Notes under the pieces: generated by a model
Told to the model about the DNA's origin: nothing
The model's database searches: none
Seen by the model: only the letters and a program-made list of their open reading frames with translations
Program-made: the position numbers and the translations under genes
In this document: piece after piece, positions 54,201-62,285 of the stretch
Numbering within the stretch: the stretch's first letter is position 1
How the letters are laid out: every line of letters starts with the position of its first letter
Assembly: GCA_022539475.1 (NCBI GenBank)
Contig: VCMS01000219.1
Location: 1 to 64,000, forward strand
DNA: 64,000 nt
Source of the DNA: Gracilaria domingensis
Lineage: Eukaryota > Rhodophyta > Florideophyceae > Gracilariales > Gracilariaceae
Direction: 5' to 3'

Positions 54201-56512
54201 ATGAGTTAGCACGTCATATAAGGACATGCGATCCTGACGTTCTTGTTGGGTTTGAAACTCAGAATTCTTCGATAGGATACATTCTTGAACGAGCACAAGC
54301 GATAGGCCATGCGTTTCCAAATCTGGCGTCGCGTTGGCTAAAGGAATCGCTTTATAGCAGAAATCCAGAACAAAAGGTTGACAACCCTGCAGCTGCGTAC
54401 TATCGACGGAAGGGGGCAGATATCAAGATTACGGGAAGACACGTCATCAGTCTTTGGAGAGTTGTTCGCAAACAGGTAAAACTGCCAGCTTATTCCAAAG
54501 AGGTTGTAGCGGCAGAGTTATTTAACACAACCTTCCCTCGGCATGACAACAAATACTTGGAGGAATGGTTTAGCAGCGATAGCCAATTCTGCCGCGCAGT
54601 ATCACATCTCTCAAGACTGGTTTACATTGATGTTGCCATAGTCGATAAGCTTAACGTGTTGAGTCGCACTGGAGAGCTTGCTCGCGTGTTTGGAATCGAC
54701 TTTATGAGTGTCTTGACAAGGGGTAGCCAGTATCGCGTGGAAAGCATGATGAGACGAGTTGCAATTGCCCGGGACTTCGTACTACTTGCGGCCCCAAAGG
54801 AAGAAGTCTTTAAACAACCTGCTGTGGAAGCTTTGCCGCTAGTTATGGAACCACAGTCTGCTCTCTACGTCGATCCTGTGATTGTTCTTGATTTCCAGAG
54901 CCTTTATCCATCAGTCATAATTGCACATAATCTTTGCTTCAGCACAATGCTGGGGAACATAAATAGAATTTCGACGTGGGTAGAACGACGAAGAATCGGT
55001 GTTCAGCCAAATTATGAACCTCCAGCGGAATCTGACCTTCCTACTCCACCTAGTCAAGGCGTATTCATCGCTTCGAATGGAGAGATGTTCGTACAGTCTT
55101 CAACAAGAAGGGGAATTCTCCCCCAACTTCTCGAAGAGATTCTTGAAACCAGAGTAATGGTCAAGACAGCAATGAAAGGAACCAAAGACGAAGCGATCAT
55201 TAATTTGCTCAATGCCCGACAGTTTGGTCTAAAGATGATTGCAAATGTGACATATGGGTACACATCAGCAAGTTTCTCCGGGAGAATGCCATGCGCTGGA
55301 CTTGCTGATGCAATAGTTCAGTGTGGTCGTGATTGCCTTGAAGATGTCACTCGATATGTGGAAGAAGAGCTCCGTGAGCAAACTGGCGCTACGGTTGTGT
55401 ACGGAGATACGGACTCCGTTTTTGTGCAAGTCCCGGGCGCTACCAGGGATGAAGCATTTCAGATTGGCAGAAAGATCGTTGACTACGTTGAAAACAAGTA
55501 CCCTAATCCAATAACTTTGAAGCTAGAAAAGGTATATCAACCATGCGTCCTTCAAACGAAGAAAAGATATGTGGGGTATAGTTATGAGTCTCCAGAGCAG
55601 GCAGTACCAGTATTTGATGCGAAAGGTATAGAGACAGTTCGAAGGGACTCCTGTCCTCTCGTTCAAAAAGCTTTGGAGAAGAGCATTCGAATGCTCTTTG
55701 AAACGAAGAATGTATCACTTGTGAAAAAATATGTTCAGCGTCTGTGTCGGCGATTACACCAAGGCCGCATCCCTCTGGCTGACTATATTTTTCGCAAAGA
55801 AGTTCGTCTGGGCTCGTATAAAGAAGGCCATCTTCCTCCGGCAGCAATTGTAGCCACAAAGGCTATCGAGCGCGACCCCAGAGCGGTGCCCAGACATGGA
55901 GAGCGCGTCCCATTTATCGTCATTTACGAGAGACCTGGAGCGCCATTGAAAGACTGTGTTATATCGCCTGTGGATTATGTGTCGTCCTTTCGTCAGGGTA
56001 GCGTTCGCATCAACACTACCTACTACATCACCAAGCAGCTGCTTCCTGTTTTGAATAGAGTGTTCAGCCTCATCGGAGTTCGAGTTGCCATGTGGTACGC
56101 TGATATGCCAAGACCGTCCTTCGAATGGGCACTTCCTGTTGACCAAGAGGACAAGAAGAAGCTCAGAGAAAATCAGAGCAACCTGGCCATGTTTTATGGC
56201 ACAGAAAAGTGCGCAATTTGTCACGGAAAGGGCAACGGGAAAAAACTTTGCGATGCATGTAGTGCAAATGAGAGCGGACTTCAGGCATCACGGTTTGTAA
56301 TCGAGAACAGGATTCGACAAAGCGAGTTGGAGCACTCGAATCTGGTTCGCATGTGTCTTCAATGTATAGGGTTTCAACCGCTCGGAAGGCGAGAGATTAT
56401 GTGCGCAAATCTCACATGCAATGTGCATAATGAAATATCTGTTACAGAGAGAAAACTGAGAAGTCTCAGAGCACTCGCAAACCATCGCCAATCATGGAAA
56501 GCGGAGCGTTAA
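51226..56512 (+). CDS. REV3: DNA polymerase zeta catalytic subunit (REV3), three exons
   Basis: A TAG stands directly before the ATG at 51226, fixing the start. Exons by sequence: 51226-53632, 53716-53858, 54005-56512; joined length 5058 nt, 1685 residues, with no stop. Intron 1 is phase 1 and intron 2 is phase 0. Order: B-family N-terminal domain (residues ~15-260), a long acidic spacer (~270-800), an exonuclease-like domain that is inactive in this family, then motif A DFQSLYPS, KTAMKG/NVTYGYTS (motif B) and YGDTDSVF (motif C, near residue 1317), KKRYVGY thumb, and two C-terminal Cys clusters (CAIC..CDAC and CLQC..CANLTCNVH) for zinc and an iron-sulfur cluster. It extends primers past DNA lesions with REV7 and Pol delta small subunits in the nucleus. 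Short intermediate ORFs read through the introns. Confidence 0.95.
53633..53715 (+). other. REV3 intron 1 (83 nt)
   Basis: GTAAGT at the 5' end, a perfect TACTAAC branch point at about 53684, and AG at 53714-53715. The reading phase on both sides is the same (one base before, two after), restoring a continuous REV3 frame. Confidence 0.88.
53859..54004 (+). other. REV3 intron 2 (146 nt)
   Basis: GTACGC at the 5' end, CACTAACCC as branch-like sequence near 53950 (TGCTGAC near 53980 is an alternative), and AG at 54003-54004. The join is phase 0 and links the TVMAIEV strand to the YGDKLPDPARNN strand, as in other REV3 exonuclease domains. Confidence 0.8.
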
Positions 56513-56684
56513 TAGGAATCCGAGTTCCAGAGAAGCACGATGAGAATGGTTTTACCCTCATGACAAGGCGTGGCAACCGTGACATCAATACTTCAGCTAC
56601 TTCCCCACTTTCTACGGCCCCAGCAAAAAGCTACAGGCATTGTGGCGCAGTCTGGACGAGAGTTCTTTGCAACCATGGGTCTAT

Positions 56685-57251
56685 TCATGAGGCATTGCTG
56701 CGAGCCTCTTTGCGTCGTTTCAACTTCGCCTTTCGTAGATTACCTTTCGATAACATATGAGTGTACGAGATTTTCCGCTTCCACGACTTTTTCTTCGGAT
56801 TCACCACTCCAAGCTTGAAAACGGACCTCCTCGGAGGCGATCTTGAATCTTTACTTGGTTGCGACGGCTGTTGATCCCCAGTTTGACCTTGAGATTTCAA
56901 TATCTCTTGAGATGTCTGTGGGAGAATGCCAGGTTTCCCAAAATCAAGAGGTTGAACAACGGCCGTAACAACGCCGTCTGGACCTTGAAATTGAGTAGAT
57001 TGACGTACAGATTTTGTGTCTTCCTGTTCATCTTCAGAGTCAGCTTGAATCTGTTCTCTATTCGCTCGAAAAACATCGCGACGTTGTTTTCTCTCTTCAC
57101 GCTTTTCCTTTTTCTGTTGTTCTGCTGCACGTTTTTGGGCTTCTTGTCGACGCTGCTGTTTCCGTTGCCGAAAGCCTGTTACAAACTCGCGATGGGCCTC
57201 AGCAGAATACACCACAGGCGCACCCTGCCGACCACGGGATGCTGAGGGCAT
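56685..57251 (-). CDS. NOL12/Rrp17-like nucleolar protein
   Basis: 188 residues from ATG 57251; the open frame extends further up to 57455, but that part has no conserved residues and the family motif begins right after MPSAS. The N-terminal VVYSAEAHREFVTGFRQRKQQRR is the F-D-x-x-x-R-x-E-F-L-x-G-F-x-x-R-K signature of the Nop25/NOL12/Rrp17 family. A long Lys/Arg/Glu coiled-coil helix follows, then an acidic patch (SEDEQED), a Gln/Pro-rich stretch and a basic C-terminus (LRKAKLKRRKEARS). Known members act in 5' end processing of 25S/28S and 5.8S rRNA in the nucleolus. It converges with REV3 (172 bp between stops). Confidence 0.8.
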   Translation of the reverse strand: MPSASRGRQGAPVVYSAEAHREFVTGFRQRKQQRRQEAQKRAAEQQKKEKREERKQRRDVFRANREQIQADSEDEQEDTKSVRQSTQFQGPDGVVTAVVQPLDFGKPGILPQTSQEILKSQGQTGDQQPSQPSKDSRSPPRRSVFKLGVVNPKKKSWKRKISYTHMLSKGNLRKAKLKRRKEARSNAS

Positions 57252-57594
57252 GGTTAAACTAAACTGTCTAATCTGAAACAAGAGTTTTGCTCTTCCTTCG
57301 AAAACCTTGGAAGAGATGTCTAGAGGATTTCGCATGTGGTCGACGCCGGATTGCTGGGCTACTGTAAATTTGTTAGCAATAAAGTTGTCACGTTGCCACT
57401 TGGTTGCTTGCAATTGCACCAGATTCTGGAAACCAGGCACTTTCACAAAAATCACCTTTGCCGAGATTCTGGATCAAAGGCAGAAGATCAACGCATCGCA
57501 TAACGTCGTTTTCGACCTATGATAGGTAACCTTACCCTTGGTGGTTTCGCTGCCCGATAGATACGTGATGTGAAAAGTTCTTTATCTCGTAGCG

Positions 57595-58318
57595 ATGGCA
57601 AGCGAGTTCCAACCTTTGCGAATGCGAGCACATCATGGTCATCATGATGATATCTACCACACCGCCACTGGATACTTGCATTTGAATCTACTACACCACG
57701 GCCGCAACGCTACTATAATCAGCGGCACTGCCGGACGAAAACGCCATCCTAGAGCTACACCAAAGCATTCCGCCATAGGACCCCAACACCAGCCCCAACT
57801 CGTATTGCAAGTATAATAATTGCAAGGCCTGTTACGAGCACGACGACGCCTCGCGAGACCGCCGTCTTAAGCCGTGTTCCTGCTGCACGCTGGTCTACTA
57901 ATGTAGCGTCTCCTGTCAACGACGAGACGTCCTGAGCACAAGACCGAGTGCAAGCACCTCGGGCAACTACAGAAGGAAGGTGACGCACACACGCCCCAAT
58001 TACCGGCTGGGTCATGTTCGATAAAATCATTGATCCGCCGCGTGACCTCTTTGAGCAGCATGTCGATGAATTCTGGGGCATCTGAGATGGAGTGGGCGTC
58101 GCATTGATTATGGCGCTGTGCATCGTCAAGATGCGTATTATCGCGAAATATGATGCTGGTCGCAGACAAATCGAGAAGTTTCTGGCGACGCTCGCAGTCC
58201 GGCAGCTGGACGATGATAACGCGCAGATTGTCGCCCAATCCATCGCGGGCAGTAAGGGACAGCGGAGCGTGTTACAGAGCAAGAAAAGCTCGTGGATTGA
58301 TACGTTGAGATAATCCAC
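57595..58318. CDS. Possible small gene, strand uncertain
   Basis: Open frames exist on both strands and compete. Plus strand: 57595-57816 (His-rich, MASEFQPLRM start) and 58092-58313 (hydrophobic segment GVALIMALCIV, then RRQIEKFLATLAVRQLDDDNAQIVAQS, natural stop). Minus strand: 58238-57867 (VIIVQLPDCERRQKLLDLSATSIIF..EFIDMLLKEVTRRINDF) and, in another frame, a tail with hydrophobic VVVLVTGLAIIILAIRVGAGVGVL ending at 57755, like a tail anchor. The minus pair could be joined by a 37-nt GTAATT..TAG intron near 58000, which would be extremely short. GC-rich third positions suggest real coding on one strand. No family recognised; the orientation is not decided. Confidence 0.3.
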
Positions 58319-58846
58319 CTTTTAACCCGACATGGCCACCTGCGGTCGTCAACAAGAGGCCGTTTGAGATCTGTGATGCTCCGGCACTGTTCGCCGGGAA
58401 TGCCTTCTGGGGCATACTACATGTTCATGCACGTCCCGCGTGCGCTGGGGCGCCTGAAGGGATGATCTGGTTCGCAGCGGCAATATGATTGCGATATGGA
58501 CAAGTGAGTTTTATAGTTTGCTCTTGCACGTGACCGTTCGCGGAGTTTTTGAGTCTATCAAGTTTGCAGAAGATGCTTCAAATATCTATGACCTTGTCGC
58601 AAAAGCCTATATACTCTGTTTACCTACATACATAACTTGGATGGCAGATACCGTGTCAAACATATGACTCCCGCCAATACCTCGGGCTCCAATACACCTC
58701 AGGTTAGGACGAGATACAAAGCTGATTCATCGTGACTGGTCTAGGATTCTGATGCGGACGAACTCAAGAGTCGAGTCGAATACAACCCAAAAGCATTGCC
58801 CTCTGTCGATGTTCGATTGGTTAGTTGAAATTCCCAGCGAGTAACA
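58319..58846. other. Intergenic, no gene seen
   Basis: Short ORFs only. It probably contains 3' UTR of the aquaporin gene, which ends at 58847 on the minus strand. Confidence 0.4.
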
Positions 58847-59653
58847 CTACTCATCCTTTTCATGGCCTGAAGTCGAAGTGGGAGACGTATTTGATCTGGC
58901 TCTGTTTGAACGTCGCTGTATCAGACGTCGAACACGATGTTTATCATCAAGGGACCATCGATGCAATCCTGCGGCCAGCAGAGCTCCAGAAATGGGACCA
59001 ATCCAGTATATTTCTTGGTTCTTCCACAGATTGTGGAGTAACGACAACGCAAGAGACATAGCGGGATTCATGCATGCACCGGTCCACTCCCCAGCACCGG
59101 CGACCATGGCAATAGTTATGGAAGTCATCACACTCCACTTCTTAATGACAGCTCTCTTTCCAAAGATCGAATCCAGAGACAGCGCAAGTACGCACATTGA
59201 AAATGTTATTCCCATCTCAATTGCCACAGCCCCCACGTATGAGAGACCTTCATGTGGTTGTGGAGGCGCAAATCTCGCAAGTGCTTCGCCTTCAAACATC
59301 ATTTCAGCTCCTCGACGTACAAGCAACGTGGCAAATATGTGTCCCAGGAATTGTGCGACGGTCATCACGAACGCGTCGTCAGCTGCGAGCTTACCGGACA
59401 TAAAGAGGGAAAGCGTGATGGCTGGGTTGACTGGACTGCCAAATGAAAGTCCGAATAGCTCCCAGACTCCCATAACGCATGCAAGCGCAGATAAAAACAA
59501 CTGCGAAGGAGGGAATCGCTTCAAATTCGGGTTGATAGATCGTAAGAATTCCGTGTCAGATAAAAAGAATAGCCACAAGACACTAAACGTCCAAAGCACG
59601 ACTGCTACATACTCGCGAAGAAACAGCTTGACGGATTTGCGCTGAGCGGACAT
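58847..59653 (-). CDS. Unorthodox aquaporin (MIP family, superaquaporin-like)
   Basis: 268 residues, ATG at 59653, intact and intronless. Six hydrophobic segments and both pore motifs are present: NPA at residues 76-78 (GSPVNPAITLS) and 196-198 (GACMNPAMSLA). In classical aquaporins an Arg follows the second NPA and forms the selectivity filter; here Met199 stands there. Loss of that Arg is known from plant SIPs and animal AQP11/12, to which the second motif is close. The C-terminus is basic and Ser-rich (RRLIQRRSNRARS), consistent with a cytosolic tail. It should pass water or small neutral solutes; a wider or less polar pore is inferred. An internal-membrane location, as for SIP/AQP11, is possible. 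Confidence 0.88.
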   Translation of the reverse strand: MSAQRKSVKLFLREYVAVVLWTFSVLWLFFLSDTEFLRSINPNLKRFPPSQLFLSALACVMGVWELFGLSFGSPVNPAITLSLFMSGKLAADDAFVMTVAQFLGHIFATLLVRRGAEMMFEGEALARFAPPQPHEGLSYVGAVAIEMGITFSMCVLALSLDSIFGKRAVIKKWSVMTSITIAMVAGAGEWTGACMNPAMSLALSLLHNLWKNQEIYWIGPISGALLAAGLHRWSLDDKHRVRRLIQRRSNRARSNTSPTSTSGHEKDE

Positions 59654-60043
59654 TGGAAACAGTCGTTGTTAAGAAAGGCAGAACGAATTGATGAAGTCGA
59701 AACTTGAAGTGATTATGTCATCTGCACAATTGTGACGCGAAATGAAGAATCTCTGAATGCTTGTCGAGTTTTCTTCGTTCGAGGAAGCGAGGCCGCCTTG
59801 TGCCACGCGACGTTGTCTTTCCAACGTCCTCTAAGTACGACGATGAAGATAGCCGAACGTGCTGCAGGATCCCTCGCGCATATCGGTCCGTCTGTGAAGG
59901 GGAATGGGAACAACAATGTTCCCCGCACCGAGTGCTCTTACACTCTCTAGATGACAAGCTTTAATTCATTTTGAAGTTTAAAAGCAGCACCAATCAAGAC
60001 CGGGGGGGTAGCCGTTAATTAGCGTTTTTAAAACACGTCAAAG

Positions 60044-60056
60044 TTACCGAAGGTAA
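60044..60056. promoter_or_regulatory. TTACC-GAA-GGTAA dyad
   Basis: A 13-bp inverted repeat with a 3-nt spacer, a variant of the GTACC-N3-GGTAC dyad seen elsewhere in the gene-island spacers. Confidence 0.35.
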
Positions 60057-60084
60057 GTGTCTTCAAGGCTTCAAAGATACTACC

Positions 60085-60175
60085 CTTTGTACATGTACAA
60101 AGATACGGGTTCAGTACATACATGATAAGACTCTACATTGTAGAGTCTACAAAAGCACTGCACGCCGTGCAGTGC
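60085..60175. promoter_or_regulatory. Cluster of three perfect palindromes
   Basis: CTTTGTACATGTACAAAG (60085-60102, 18 bp), AGACTCTACA-t-TGTAGAGTCT (60128-60148) and GCACTGCACG-c-CGTGCAGTGC (60155-60175) follow each other with gaps of 25 and 6 bp. All arms are exact. Each could bind a dimeric factor or extrude as a hairpin; the sequence alone does not decide. Confidence 0.6.
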
Positions 60176-60206
60176 ACGGTAATCCAAAAGAAAAGCCTTG
60201 TTCGTT

Positions 60207-60229
60207 GTACCCTTGGTACCATCGGTATC
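60207..60229. promoter_or_regulatory. Tandem dyads GTACC-CTT-GGTACC-ATC-GGTATC
   Basis: Two overlapping N3-spaced dyads in 23 bp, sharing the middle GGTACC. It lies 32 bp right of the palindrome cluster. Confidence 0.4.
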
Positions 60230-62014
60230 GGAAGATAATGTTACCGCTGACCAGGCTACAACGCTTGTATTACAAGGGTACGACGGCATGTATTGGGGTC
60301 CTTTCTCAGATTGGTCTCAGAAGTCCACGGATTAAGCTCAACTCCGGCTCTGATTATCAAATAAGGGAGCGATAAGGATGTCTACATCGTCGATGCCCGA
60401 AAATAGTGTATTTCGCAGGTGCTATAAGGATACCATTGAGACCAACCTGTGGCAATAGCGCATTAAAGAGCCTCGAAGTTGCACTGAGCTCGAGATTCTT
60501 CCCGTCGAAAATGCCCGATACAACGGCTTTTGTCGTTTCCATTTAGTGCGAGCGCGGAAGTATATTCCTCGTAACGATGGGGTTTGCTTTGGACTTGCAT
60601 TAGCTGCAATGATTTGTCTACAGTCCAAACCATTTTCCACAGATATATAGTAATGCTACGTTCACTGAGCTACTTTGTCATGACGCTGAAGAAAACAATA
60701 GATCTCTGCTAAGATTTTCCCGACTTCCTGAGCGTTTCGCTACGGAAGGCGTCCCCTTCAGTATTTAGTGGCGGCGCTACAGAGGTGTTATTGGCCGTCG
60801 GTGTTTTTGGCAAACCCACGCACACGAGCAATTAGCGAACGCGTCTCAGAGAAAGAGAGAACTTTCGGAGCACTTCTCACTTTAACCATTTAATCATTCT
60901 AGATGCTGCATCACAGCAAGGGGTCAAGCACCAATCGCTTCACGCCAGAACACTCGAGAAGGAGTAATGGCAACAGTCAGAACCAGCAAAGGTTTCTAGT
61001 CTCTGGATAGTCCGCAACAAACAGTTCTTTATTGGCTAGTTTCACAGAGCTGTACTTCATACTATGCCTCATAACCACATCTCTAGATCGGACCCAAGCA
61101 CATGCAGTACATGAGGCAACCGGGCATGTATTTCGAGCTCTCTTCAGCAACTTACCAGGTACTCAAAAGTCGTCAACTTGAAGTACACACGGTGCACGCA
61201 ATACATCCGTGGCATCATCAGGGCAGATAATCTTTTGCTTCTGCGTAGAGTAAACATCCTTAGAGAGCTCGTGTACATCATTCTTCGGCGACGCTAAAGA
61301 GGATCAAATGCAATGATGAGATTCCAAATGCAACATCTTATCCCATGTAGCGATAAAATGAATCACTTGAGAACAACAACAAACATTCAACTCCTTGCAT
61401 GTCCTGATTATCGTAGAGCAGCTACTACCGTCAGGTAGACTTTAGAGAATAATGCAGTGAAAGACTTGTTAACTAACGGAATATGATATGTCATGCTTAC
61501 TTGGTTTCACAAACGACAGATTCGTGTTTCACCTGAAAAGATTACCTGTTGTACGCAAGGCATAATTACACCTTCGACTCGAACCGGTTCAATGAGTCGG
61601 GGAGATTGAGCAGACTGCATTTGGTTGAGACTCAAAGAGAGGTTGCAGTACAAAGGTAGCCTTCCTCTACACCCTTGCGTACCGAGACTTGGTACCGAGT
61701 CGATACTCTCGACGGTATGCCCCGCGCCAGCGTATCTATCCCGCTGGGCAGTTCCTACTAGGAACATGCCGGATGAAAAGAGTTGGCGGCGTCGCCGACG
61801 ACGGGTGGATCACGGCAAGTCGCTCGTCGCAAATTGAGATCTGTGATCTAATGTTGAATAAAGGCAAGAACAGTTCTTTCAAAATTATTTAGCAATTAAT
61901 TAATGCATAACAACGATGCAACCGGGGCACCCGTCCGTCGTCGGAATTCGCGTCTTTCTTGCCAGCTGATGACAAACAAGCATCCCATAGAAAGTTAAGA
62001 GCAGTACATCAAAG

Positions 62015-62027
62015 GTACCGACGGTAC
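62015..62027. promoter_or_regulatory. GTACC-GAC-GGTAC dyad upstream of RRP6
   Basis: A perfect 13-bp inverted repeat with 3-nt spacer, 259 bp upstream of the RRP6 ATG. Same form as at 44888 and 45994. Confidence 0.4.
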
Positions 62028-62285
62028 ATCGACCAGGAGCGTTGAAAGCCAGGGCGATGCTCCACTTCGAGAATTTGTTTGTTATCCAAACGAAGCTTAT
62101 GAAACAAAAAGATAGACTCATATCTTTCTACACTCTCAAAAGAGCTTCATTACCTACAACCTTTTCGTTATTAGCGCGGGACAGGAGGAGCGGCTAGAAA
62201 ACTTATCTCACAGCGGTTTCTCCATCTCTATTGAACGAAGGAAAGGGCAGAAAGAGGCTGTCAACAGACTGAAGTACTTATCTTC

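Larger units (their letters stand above)
59654..62285. other. Large intergenic region with palindromes, no gene seen
   Basis: About 2.6 kb without a supported ORF; short overlapping frames only. It contains three perfect palindromes (60085-60175) and several GTACC-N3-GGTAC-like dyads. The right part must hold the RRP6 promoter; no clear TATA box was found. No tRNA-like fold was found. Confidence 0.55.

Noticed and set aside
57252-57455. N-terminal extension of the NOL12-like protein
   Set aside because: The conserved motif begins just after the ATG at 57251 and the extension shows no conserved residues; it is more likely 5' UTR.
58878-59645. 255-codon plus-strand ORF opposite the aquaporin gene
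   Set aside because: It is the antisense shadow of a clear MIP-family gene; no motif of its own.
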